A stretch of DNA of 62,649 nucleotides, from contig NZ_JAAKZF010000033.1 of the NCBI RefSeq assembly GCF_011045125.1, forward strand, positions 1 to 62,649. The letters run 5' to 3'. The stretch is from Allomesorhizobium camelthorni. Its GTDB lineage: Bacteria; Pseudomonadota; Alphaproteobacteria; Rhizobiales; Rhizobiaceae. Position 1 is the stretch's first letter; each line of letters begins with the position of its first letter. The notes beneath the pieces are model-generated. The model was not told where the DNA came from, searched no databases, and saw only the letters and a program-made list of their open reading frames with translations. The position numbers and the translations under genes were made by a program. This document shows, in pieces, positions 55,317 through 62,627 of this stretch.

Positions 55317-55601
55317 ATGTCAAAAACACCGCGCCGACCCACCGATCCGATGGCTGCCGCCGAAGCCGCCTTCAAGCCGGCGAGAAAGCTCGCGCCGGCC
55401 GCGCCCATCCTCCAGCGAGTGCCCGCGCCACGCGAACTCGTGTCGATCCGCATCGACCGCGACGTGCTCGACTATTTCCAGGAAGACGGTCCGGGCTGGC
55501 AGGAGCGCATCAACGCCGCGCTGCGCGAGGCGGCCGGCCTGTCCGGCTTGTCCGAGGAGGGCAAGCGGCCCGAAGAGCTGAACGCCACCAACGACGACTG
55601 A
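55317..55601 (+). CDS. BrnA-like C-terminal domain protein, orphan antitoxin-like
   Basis: A 94-residue protein whose C-terminal half (RELVSIRIDRDVLDYFQEDGPGWQERINAALREAAG, about 39-74) matches the DNA-binding domain of BrnA antitoxins. The usual BrnT toxin is not adjacent (the upstream gene is a basic hypothetical). It may be an orphan antitoxin or a small regulator. A strong intrinsic terminator follows. Confidence 0.68.
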   Translation: MSKTPRRPTDPMAAAEAAFKPARKLAPAAPILQRVPAPRELVSIRIDRDVLDYFQEDGPGWQERINAALREAAGLSGLSEEGKRPEELNATNDD

Positions 55602-55660
55602 CGCATCGGCAAGCCGCGGGAAGCCGGCTGATCCGCCGCCGCGTCAGGACCCGCCAAACA

Positions 55661-55695
55661 AAAAGCCCGCCGGACGGACCGGCGGGCTTTTCTTT
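55661..55695. terminator. Bidirectional intrinsic terminator
   Basis: A 13-bp perfect stem (AAAAGCCCGCCGG against CCGGCGGGCTTTT, loop of five) with T-runs on both strands, lying between the BrnA-like gene and the convergent DUF1127 gene. It can end transcription of both. Confidence 0.92.
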
Positions 55696-55774
55696 GGTGT
55701 GGCCAGCATCCAGGGGAGGGGGAAAGAAGCTGGCCGGCTCCGGCAGGGAGGGAGGAGAGCCCCGCCGAATAGTG

Positions 55775-55915
55775 TTAAAGGGATTTGTTGGCGACTGCGG
55801 TGATATCGGCGCGATTGATGCCGAGATCGTTGAGTTCGCGGTTCGACAGGCGGCTCAGCTCGTTCACGGTATCGCGATAGCGGCGCCAGTTACGGTAGTT
55901 GCGGATCAGGTTCAT
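55775..55915 (-). CDS. DUF1127 small basic protein (YjiS type)
   Basis: A 46-residue protein: MNLIRNYRNWRRYRDTVNELSRLSNRELNDLGINRADI is the classical DUF1127 sequence. Such small Arg-rich proteins influence phosphate, C and N metabolism and RNA turnover in alphaproteobacteria. GAGGG precedes ATG 55915. The region upstream has two well-formed dyads. Confidence 0.9.
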   Translation of the reverse strand: MNLIRNYRNWRRYRDTVNELSRLSNRELNDLGINRADITAVANKSL

Positions 55916-55964
55916 GGTACCCTCGTTCAGTCCGGTATTCGTTTTGCCAGCCACAGATAGGTAC

Positions 55965-56022
55965 GAGCGGTTCAATGTTGAACAACCGCTCTTGCATGGC
56001 GGCAATGCAAATTTTGCATTGC
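55965..56022. promoter_or_regulatory. Two strong dyads upstream of the DUF1127 gene
   Basis: First: GAGCGGTT (55965-55972) with AACCGCTC (55984-55991), enclosing GTTCAA-TG-TTGAAC. Second: a 21-base dyad with perfect ten-base arms, GCAATGCAAA (56002-56011) and TTTGCATTGC (56013-56022), with a lone half-site TTGCAT just before it (near 55992). They lie 50-107 bases upstream of the small gene and between it and the tetR stop, suitable as regulator-binding sites. Confidence 0.6.
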
Positions 56023-56050
56023 ACAAGGGCGTGATCGGGAATTCGGACAT

Positions 56051-56668
56051 TCAACCCCTGCGGGCGACCACGCCGTCGCAGAACGCCTCGACGATGAAGG
56101 TGATCTGCTCGGCGATCTCTGCCGGCGGCACCGCCATGAAGCGCCGCTGCTGGCCGAGGCTGACGATGCCGTGCACTGCGGAAAACAGCGATTTTGCAAG
56201 CAGCGACAACCGCTCCTCGCTCTCCTGCGGCAAAAGCTGGCGCAGCGGCTTGACGATATGGCCGATGAGATGGATGTGCTCGGCGACCTGCCGTTCCGGC
56301 ACATCCTTCGAGGCGCGGAAGCCGAGCTCGAAAATCGCCGACCACAGCCGGGGGTTGGCCAGCACGAACTCGAAATAGGTCTGCCCGAGCAGCGTCAGCG
56401 CGCGCTTTGGCAATGCGCTCGAAGGGTCGCGCGCGAAGGCTGCCGCGACCGCCGCCTCGAGCCGCGCCACCGTGCCCAAATTGACCGCCGCCACCAGCGC
56501 GTCCATGTCCGGAAAAATGTTGTAGATGGCGCCGACCGCGCAGCCCGCTTCGCCCGCCACCTCGCGCGCCGTCAGCGCCGGATAACCGCTCTCGGCGATC
56601 CTGCGCTCGGCGATGTCGATCAGCGACCGCCTGAGCTGCTCGCGCCGTTCTTGCGTCTTCTTCGCCAA
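56051..56668 (-). CDS. TetR-family regulator divergent from the lipid operon
   Basis: A TetR repressor of about 205 residues: HTH near the N-terminus (SGYPALTAREVAGEAGCAVGAIYNIFPDMDALVAAVN) and a helical ligand-binding domain with TYFEFVLANPRLWSAIFELGFR. I favour the TTG at 56668, with AAGGA seven bases upstream. An ATG at 56722 would lie inside an operator copy and adds 18 residues with no ribosome site. It likely represses itself and the lipid operon. Confidence 0.83.
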   Translation of the reverse strand: MAKKTQERREQLRRSLIDIAERRIAESGYPALTAREVAGEAGCAVGAIYNIFPDMDALVAAVNLGTVARLEAAVAAAFARDPSSALPKRALTLLGQTYFEFVLANPRLWSAIFELGFRASKDVPERQVAEHIHLIGHIVKPLRQLLPQESEERLSLLAKSLFSAVHGIVSLGQQRRFMAVPPAEIAEQITFIVEAFCDGVVARRG

Positions 56669-56693
56669 TGCTCCATCCTTGGCCGTCACAATT

Positions 56694-56761
56694 TGAACAC
56701 CGTTCACAAACATCTTGAACATCGTTCACGGTTGTGGCAATAGTGACGTGAACGTGGTTCA
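56694..56761. promoter_or_regulatory. Three copies of a TetR-type operator
   Basis: TGAAC-N3-GTTCA occurs three times exactly: 56694-56706, 56716-56728 and 56749-56761. The centres are 22 and 33 bases apart, close to two and three helical turns, so all copies face the same side of the DNA. They lie between the divergent tetR and lipid-operon genes. Confidence 0.8.
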
Positions 56762-56795
56762 GGTCAAGGTTAACGGACTCGGGGGAGCCGTTCTG

Positions 56796-57404
56796 ATGCC
56801 GACACTTTACGCGCTGAAACCTGCATTCCAATCGACGCTCAGGCCGCTGGTCGACATGCTCGCCGCAAACGGCGCAACCGCCAACCAGGTGACGCTCGCC
56901 GCCGCCTTCCTGTCGGTCGCGACCGGAGTCGCCATCGCGACGTTTCCGACTGTCGGCTGGGTGTTCCTGCTGCTGCCGGCGGTGCTGTTCATCCGCATGG
57001 CGCTCAACGCCATGGACGGCATGCTGGCGCGGGAACACGGCCAGGCCTCGCGGCTCGGAATGTATCTGAACGAACTCTGCGATGTCGTCTCCGACCTCGC
57101 GCTCATCCTTCCCTTCGCGCTGGTGGCAGTCTTTCCCGCCTGGGGCGTGGCCGCCTTCGCCATGGCCGCGATCCTTGCCGAATTCGCCGGCGTGCTCGGC
57201 GTGGCGGCGGGCTCCGGCCGCAACTATGCCGGCCCGTTCGGCAAGAGCGACCGGGCTCTGGCGCTTGGCGTCATCGCAGTGCTGGTCGCGGCGGGCTTCG
57301 CCCTTCCGTTGATCGCGCCGTGGATATTTCCGGCGATGGCGCTCCTGTCGCTGGTCACCGCCGTCAACCGGGTCCGCGCCGGCCTCGCCGCCGCCACGGC
57401 CTGA
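56796..57404 (+). CDS. CDP-alcohol phosphatidyltransferase-family protein
   Basis: A 202-residue membrane enzyme with about six helices. The family motif D1xxD2GxxAR..GxxxD3xxxD4 reads N71-x-x-D74-G75-x-x-A78-R79, then G88-x-x-x-N92-x-x-x-D96 and a further Asp at 100. D1 and D3 are therefore Asn. Those residues normally help bind metal, so the active site may be adapted, or this is a distinct subfamily resembling YnbA. GGGGGAG precedes ATG 56796. First gene of the lipid operon. Confidence 0.83.
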   Translation: MPTLYALKPAFQSTLRPLVDMLAANGATANQVTLAAAFLSVATGVAIATFPTVGWVFLLLPAVLFIRMALNAMDGMLAREHGQASRLGMYLNELCDVVSDLALILPFALVAVFPAWGVAAFAMAAILAEFAGVLGVAAGSGRNYAGPFGKSDRALALGVIAVLVAAGFALPLIAPWIFPAMALLSLVTAVNRVRAGLAAATA

Positions 57405-57430
57405 TTTGCACCCTCAAAGGAACCCCGCAA

Positions 57431-59215
57431 ATGCCGCACGAGACCTTGTCCGCCGCGCCGCCTGCCGCCGGGCGACCCGCTGTCGAGCGCACCTTTCTCT
57501 CGCATGACGGCGCCGAGATTTTCTACCGCTGCTGGCCGGCGGCGAGCGCTGCCCCCAAGGGCGCAATCGTCCTGTTCCACCGCGGCCACGAGCATGGCGG
57601 GCGCGTCGCCCATCTGGTCGACGAACTCGCAATGCATGACTACGCCTTCTACGCCTGGGACGCGCGCGGCCATGGCAGGTCGCCCGGCCAGCGCGGCTAT
57701 TCGCCCTCCTTCGCCGCATCGGTGCGGGACGTCGATTGCTTCATGCGCGAGATCGAGTCGCGGGACGGCTTCAAGCCCGGCGACATGGCGGTCGTCGCGC
57801 AATCCGTCGGCGCGGTGCTGGCCGCGACCTGGGTCCACGACTACGCACCCGATATCCGCGCGCTGGTGCTGGCATCGCCCGCATTCTCGGTAAAGCTCTA
57901 CGTGCCCTTCGCCAAGGAGAGCATCGCGCTGTGGCAGAAGCTGCGCGGCGTGTTCTTCGTCAATTCTTACGTGAAGGCGAAATTCCTGACCCATGATCCG
58001 GAGCGCATCGCCTCCTTCGAAGCCGACCCGCTGATCACGCGGCCGATCGCCTCGAACATACTGGTCGAGCTTTACCGGCACGCCGCCCGCGTGGTGAGCG
58101 ACGCCCGCGCCATCACCGTGCCGACGCAATTGCTGATCTCGGGCAGCGACTGGGTGGTCAGGCATGCCCCGCAGCATGAGTTCTTCGTCAATCTCGGCAG
58201 TTCCATCAAGGAGCGCCATGTGCTGAAGGGCTTTTTCCATGACACGCTGGGCGAGCGTGACCGCGCGCCGGCGGTCGGTGATGTCCGGCGCTTCATCACC
58301 GAGCAATTCGCAAAGCCGGTCGCGCGCGCAGACCTGACCGCCGCGCACCTGTCGGGCTTCACCCGCGATGAGGCCGACCGGCTCGCCTCCCCGCTCGATG
58401 CGTTCTCGCCGAAGGGCCTCTATTGGGCGCTGAACCGCGCCTTCATAAAGCTCGGCGCGTGGTTCTCCGCCGGCCTCAAGACCGGCGTGGATACCGGCTT
58501 CGATTCCGGCTCCACCCTCGACTATGTCTATGAGAACGAGGCGCGGGGCGTTGGCCCGGTGGGCCGCGCCGTCGACCGCATCTTCCTCGACGCCATAGGC
58601 TGGCGCGGCATCCGCCAGCGCAAAGTTCACCTGGAGGAGATGGTCCCGGCGGCGATAGCACGGCTGAAACAGGCCGGCCGGCCGGCAAACGTGCTCGACA
58701 TCGCCGCCGGTCACGGCCGCTACGTGCTCGACGCGATCGCCAGATGTCCCGACCAGCCGGCCGCTGTGCGCCTGCAGGACTATTCCGACATCAATGTCGC
58801 GGCCGGCCAGAAGCTGATCGCGGCGCGCAGGCTTCCGCCGAGCTTTTCGTTCCACCGCGCCGACGCCTTCGACGGCGATGCGCTCGCCGCGCAGGAGCCC
58901 GCGCCCGACCTCGCCATCGTCTCCGGCCTCTACGAACTTTTCCCGGACAATGCGCTGATCGCGCGGTCGCTCAGTGGCCTTGCCCGCGCCATGACGCCTG
59001 GCGCGCTGCTGATCTACACCAACCAGCCCTGGCACCCGCAGCTCGAAATGATCGCGCGCAGCCTGACCTCTCATCGCGGCGGCGAAGCCTGGGTGATGCG
59101 CCGGCGCACGCAGGGCGAGATGGACCAGCTTGTCGAGGCCGCCGGCTTCCGCAAGCTCGACCAGCGCATCGACCAGTGGGGCATCTTCACCGTGTCGCTC
59201 GCCCAGCGCATCTGA
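57431..59215 (+). CDS. Fused alpha/beta-hydrolase and methyltransferase (YnbC-like)
   Basis: A 594-residue two-domain protein. The N-domain is a monoglyceride-lipase-like hydrolase (LFHRGHEHGGR, WDARGHGRSPGQRG) with nucleophile Ser125 in AQSVG (the usual first Gly is Ala), Asp240 in SGSDW and His270 in FFHDT. The C-domain (about 380-594) is a class I methyltransferase fold with VLDIAAGHGR at 421-430. Linking lipid hydrolysis to methyl transfer suggests a lipid-remodelling enzyme. Follows the phosphatidyltransferase by 26 bases. Confidence 0.83.
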   Translation: MPHETLSAAPPAAGRPAVERTFLSHDGAEIFYRCWPAASAAPKGAIVLFHRGHEHGGRVAHLVDELAMHDYAFYAWDARGHGRSPGQRGYSPSFAASVRDVDCFMREIESRDGFKPGDMAVVAQSVGAVLAATWVHDYAPDIRALVLASPAFSVKLYVPFAKESIALWQKLRGVFFVNSYVKAKFLTHDPERIASFEADPLITRPIASNILVELYRHAARVVSDARAITVPTQLLISGSDWVVRHAPQHEFFVNLGSSIKERHVLKGFFHDTLGERDRAPAVGDVRRFITEQFAKPVARADLTAAHLSGFTRDEADRLASPLDAFSPKGLYWALNRAFIKLGAWFSAGLKTGVDTGFDSGSTLDYVYENEARGVGPVGRAVDRIFLDAIGWRGIRQRKVHLEEMVPAAIARLKQAGRPANVLDIAAGHGRYVLDAIARCPDQPAAVRLQDYSDINVAAGQKLIAARRLPPSFSFHRADAFDGDALAAQEPAPDLAIVSGLYELFPDNALIARSLSGLARAMTPGALLIYTNQPWHPQLEMIARSLTSHRGGEAWVMRRRTQGEMDQLVEAAGFRKLDQRIDQWGIFTVSLAQRI

Positions 59216-59228
59216 GGTTTTTGTCCGA

Positions 59229-60554
59229 ATGCACGTGCAGGAAATGGTTGCAGAACCCTATGGGCCGGTGGCGAAACGGGCCGCCCTGTGGCTGCTGTTC
59301 CTCGCGCCGTTCTTCTACTTGACCTACGGCACGGCCAACTGGCTCGCCTCCCTGCGCGACGATGTCGGCAGCATCGTCTTCGACTGGGAGCGCGCAGTCC
59401 CCTTCATGGCCTGGACCATCGTGCCCTACTGGTCGATCAACCTGTTCTACGCGCTGTCGCAGTTCGTCAACCACACGAAAAGCGGCGTCGACCGCCTTGC
59501 CGGGCGCTACCTGACCGCGCAGATCGTCGCCGTCGCCTGTTTCCTGGCCTTTCCGCTGGCTGCGACTTTCGTGCGGCCCGAAACCACGGGCCTGCCTGGC
59601 TTCATGTTCGCCGTGCTCGGCGGCTTCGACAAGCCGTTCAACCAGGCGCCGTCGCTGCATATAGCGCTGCTCGTCATCATCTGGGATCATCTCCGCTGCC
59701 GGTTCTCCGGGCCGGCAAAAATCGTATGGCACGGCTGGTGCCTGCTCATCGGCGCGTCGGTGCTGACCACCTGGCAGCATCATTTCATCGACATCCCGAC
59801 CGGCGCGCTGCTCGGCCTGTTCGCGCTGTGGCTGTTTCCGCGTGCCGGCGCCCTGCCCTTCACTGACTTTGCCCTGACCGGAGATCCCTGGGCAAGACGG
59901 CTCGGCGCATATTACGCAGCAGGCGCGGTGCTGCTCCTGGCAGCCGCCGTGGTCGGCGCATTCGCTTCGGCCGTCTGGCTCGTTCTTTTGTGGCCGGCGT
60001 TGGCGCTCGCCATCGTCGCCTTCGGCTATTTCGGCGCGGGCGCAAATATCTTTCAGAAAGAAGATGACGGGACGGTCTCGCTGGCCAGCCGCTTGCTGCT
60101 CGCGCCTTATCGCCTCAGTGCGTGGATCAACGCCTGGGCGTGGACGCGGCGTCTGCCGGCGCGGGTCGAAATCGCCGACGGCGTGTTTCTCGGCCGCTTT
60201 CCGCGATCGGGCGAAAGCGAAGGGTGTGACACGGTCGTCGATCTGGCCGCCGAGTTCGAAAAGCCGTTCGGACCGACGCCCACATGGATAAGCATCGCCG
60301 CGATGGACCTCGTTCGGCCTTCCGCTCCCGATCTCGAACGCGCCGCGCAGGCGATCGAGGCGGCGCGCACGCGCGGCGCCGTGCTGGTCTGCTGCGCGCT
60401 CGGCTTCCAGCGCAGCGCCGGCGCGGTCGCCCATTGGCTGGTTTCGACCGGCAGGGCGAACGACTGGGCCGCGGCGGAAGCAATGCTGCGCAAGACTGGA
60501 CGGCCGGTCCACCTTGCACCGCCGCTCATTGCAGCAAAGGAGCCAGCGGAGTGA
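59229..60554 (+). CDS. Fused PAP2 and dual-specificity phosphatase (YnbD-like)
   Basis: A 441-residue membrane protein. PAP2 part: RP (116-117), PSLHIAL (141-147, with catalytic-region His144) and HHFIDIPTG (His184/185, Asp188), amid about six to eight helices. The cytoplasmic C-domain (about 310-441) has a Cys-X5-Arg loop CALGFQR (Cys389-Arg395) typical of dual-specificity phosphatases; the residue before it is Cys rather than the usual His. ATG 59229 used; 59244 (CAGGA upstream) is possible. Overlaps the next gene by one base (TGATG). Confidence 0.82.
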   Translation: MHVQEMVAEPYGPVAKRAALWLLFLAPFFYLTYGTANWLASLRDDVGSIVFDWERAVPFMAWTIVPYWSINLFYALSQFVNHTKSGVDRLAGRYLTAQIVAVACFLAFPLAATFVRPETTGLPGFMFAVLGGFDKPFNQAPSLHIALLVIIWDHLRCRFSGPAKIVWHGWCLLIGASVLTTWQHHFIDIPTGALLGLFALWLFPRAGALPFTDFALTGDPWARRLGAYYAAGAVLLLAAAVVGAFASAVWLVLLWPALALAIVAFGYFGAGANIFQKEDDGTVSLASRLLLAPYRLSAWINAWAWTRRLPARVEIADGVFLGRFPRSGESEGCDTVVDLAAEFEKPFGPTPTWISIAAMDLVRPSAPDLERAAQAIEAARTRGAVLVCCALGFQRSAGAVAHWLVSTGRANDWAAAEAMLRKTGRPVHLAPPLIAAKEPAE

Positions 60555-60991
60555 TGCCGATACCGGAGACCTGCGACGGCTTCGCAGACTGGCTGGCGCG
60601 GCAGGCCCTGTGGCCGGCTGTGATCGTGGCGGCCGTGCTGGCAGCCGCGCCGCTGGCTGCACTCGCCGGCGCGGTCGCGCCGAATAGCTGGCCGGCGGCG
60701 GCAGTCGCCATCGTCGCCACGGTAAGCGGGCTCGCCGTCCTCGCTCTGTCGGCGCTCATCCGCTTCGACGCCGCCCTTTTCCACCTGATGGCGAGTTACG
60801 ACGAGGAGACGGCAGGCGGAGCGGCGGTCGACGATGCGCTGGCGCGCATGCGCCTGAAGCCGAAACCCGACCGCGTGCGCAGCCTTTCCGAACGCATGGG
60901 CGGAGCGCGGCGGCTGGTTTTCCGGCAGCGCCTCGCTTTGGCCGTCTTCGCCATTGCGGTCGCGGCCGCACCGCTGGCGTTCCAACCATGA
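60554..60991 (+). CDS. Small membrane protein of the lipid operon, unrecognised
   Basis: A 145-residue protein with three hydrophobic segments (about 18-40, 48-72, 122-142) separated by a basic loop (about 100-118). No recognised family. Translational overlaps with both neighbours (TGATG before, ATGA after) tie it firmly to the operon, so a structural or chaperone role in the lipid pathway is likely. Confidence 0.7.
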   Translation: MPIPETCDGFADWLARQALWPAVIVAAVLAAAPLAALAGAVAPNSWPAAAVAIVATVSGLAVLALSALIRFDAALFHLMASYDEETAGGAAVDDALARMRLKPKPDRVRSLSERMGGARRLVFRQRLALAVFAIAVAAAPLAFQP

Positions 60992-61695
60992 GCGAGACGA
61001 TGGCAGTCCAAGGCAGGCTCGAAACGCCCGGCAACGCGAAACCGAAGGGCGGCCGCCTGCTCGGCGCGATCGCCTCGGCCGCATTGGCCATGCTGGCGCG
61101 CGCCGTCACCGGCGTGCGGCCGATCTGGAGCGGTTCCGGACCGACCGAGCGCCAGCGCATCTATTTCGCCAATCACGCCAGCCATGGCGATTTCATCCTG
61201 CTGTCGGCCTGCCTGTCGGCAAGCGAACGCGCCCGCACCCGCGCCGTCGCGGCCGCCGATTATTGGGGCAAGACCAGGCTGCGCTGCTTCATCGCCGAGG
61301 ATATGCTTGGTTCCGTGCTGGTTCACCGCGCCTGGACGGAGCCCGCCCAGAACCCGATCGCGATCATGCTCGACGTTTTGGACAAGGGCGATTCCCTCAT
61401 CATCTTCCCGGAGGGCACGCGCAACATGACCGACGAGCCGCTGCTGCGCTTCCGCTCGGGTCTCTACAATCTGTCAATCGCCCGGCCCGATGTCGAACTC
61501 GTCCCCTGCTGGATCGAGAACATGTCGCGCGTGCTGCCTAAGGGCCAGTTCCTGCCGGTGCCGCTTCTCTGCCGCGTTATCTTCGGCGCACCGATCGCGG
61601 TCGCCGAAAACGAGGACCGCCGCGATTTCCTCAGCCGCGCCCATGCGGCGCTTCTGGCGCTCGACCCGTCCACCAGCCGGAGATCTTCCCGATGA
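60988..61695 (+). CDS. PlsC-type 1-acylglycerol-3-phosphate acyltransferase
   Basis: A 235-residue acyltransferase. HX4D is NHASHGD (His63, Asp68) and the FPEGTRN motif lies at 140-146. N-terminal hydrophobic segment about 24-42. It would make phosphatidic acid, the substrate of the CdsA-type enzyme encoded next. It is a second copy beside the housekeeping plsC at 18095. Overlaps its neighbours by ATGA at both ends. Confidence 0.85.
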   Translation: MSETMAVQGRLETPGNAKPKGGRLLGAIASAALAMLARAVTGVRPIWSGSGPTERQRIYFANHASHGDFILLSACLSASERARTRAVAAADYWGKTRLRCFIAEDMLGSVLVHRAWTEPAQNPIAIMLDVLDKGDSLIIFPEGTRNMTDEPLLRFRSGLYNLSIARPDVELVPCWIENMSRVLPKGQFLPVPLLCRVIFGAPIAVAENEDRRDFLSRAHAALLALDPSTSRRSSR

Positions 61696-62627
61696 TGCGC
61701 GAAACCACGCTTCTGGTTCTCGGCCTTGCCGGGGTGCTCACCACCGCCAGCATGGTGGCCGGCATATTGACCTGGCGGGCAGCCGATCCTCAAAACGCGA
61801 CGCTGGTCAATCTCAACCAGCGCATCAAGGCCTGGTGGGTGATGGTGGCGCTGATCGCCATCGCCTTCCTGTTCGGCAAGGACGGCATGATCGTGCTGTT
61901 CGCTCTGATCTCGTTTGCGGCGCTGCGCGAATTCGTGACGCTGACCCATTCGCGGCGCAGCGACCACTGGGTGCTGCTCGGCATGTTCGGCATCATCATC
62001 CCGGTGCAGTACTGGCTGGTGTGGACCGAGTGGTACGGCCTCTTCACCATCTTCATTCCGGTCTATTGCTTCCTGATCATGCCGGCGATCACCGCTCTGC
62101 ACGGCGACACCGAGCGCTTCCTGGAGCGCATCGCGGCGCAGCAATGGGCGGTAATGATGGCGGTCTATTGCGTCAGCCACGTGCCGGCGCTCATGACCTT
62201 GCCGATCCCCGGCTACGAAAATCGCGGCCTGCTGCTGATCGCCTTCCTGATTGTCACCGTCCAGGGCAGCGACGTCCTGCAGTATATTTTCGGCAAGCTT
62301 TTCGGAAAGCACCGGTTTTCGCCGACCGTATCGCCGTCCAAGACCTGGGAAGGCCTGATCGGCGGCCTGTTGAGCGCCAGCGCGCTCGGCGCGCTGCTGT
62401 CCTGGCTGACGCCGTTCTCGCCGCTCGAGGCCGCCGGTGTCGCCTTCCTCGCCTGCCTGATGGGTTTTCTCGGCGGCCTCGTCGCCTCGGCGATCAAGCG
62501 TGACCAGGGCGTCAAGGATTGGGGCCATCTGATCGAGGGCCATGGCGGCATGATGGACCGCGCCGACAGCCTCGTCTTCGCGGCCCCTGTGTTCTTCCAC
62601 ATCGTCCGCTATTTCTGGACCGTGTGA
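61692..62627 (+). CDS. CdsA-type phosphatidate cytidylyltransferase
   Basis: A 311-residue membrane enzyme with about eight helices that makes CDP-diacylglycerol from CTP and phosphatidate. The C-terminal signature SPSKTWEGLIGGLLSASALGALL and KRDQGVKDWGHLIEGHGGMMDRADSLVFAAP is clear. It would feed the CDP-alcohol phosphatidyltransferase at the operon start (a YnbB-like partner). Last gene in the window; the operon appears to end here, 22 bases before the edge. Confidence 0.88.
   Translation: MMRETTLLVLGLAGVLTTASMVAGILTWRAADPQNATLVNLNQRIKAWWVMVALIAIAFLFGKDGMIVLFALISFAALREFVTLTHSRRSDHWVLLGMFGIIIPVQYWLVWTEWYGLFTIFIPVYCFLIMPAITALHGDTERFLERIAAQQWAVMMAVYCVSHVPALMTLPIPGYENRGLLLIAFLIVTVQGSDVLQYIFGKLFGKHRFSPTVSPSKTWEGLIGGLLSASALGALLSWLTPFSPLEAAGVAFLACLMGFLGGLVASAIKRDQGVKDWGHLIEGHGGMMDRADSLVFAAPVFFHIVRYFWTV

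Noticed and set aside
57224-59074. 616-codon open frame antisense to the hydrolase-methyltransferase gene
   Set aside because: Shadow frame; the plus-strand gene has clear catalytic motifs over the same bases.
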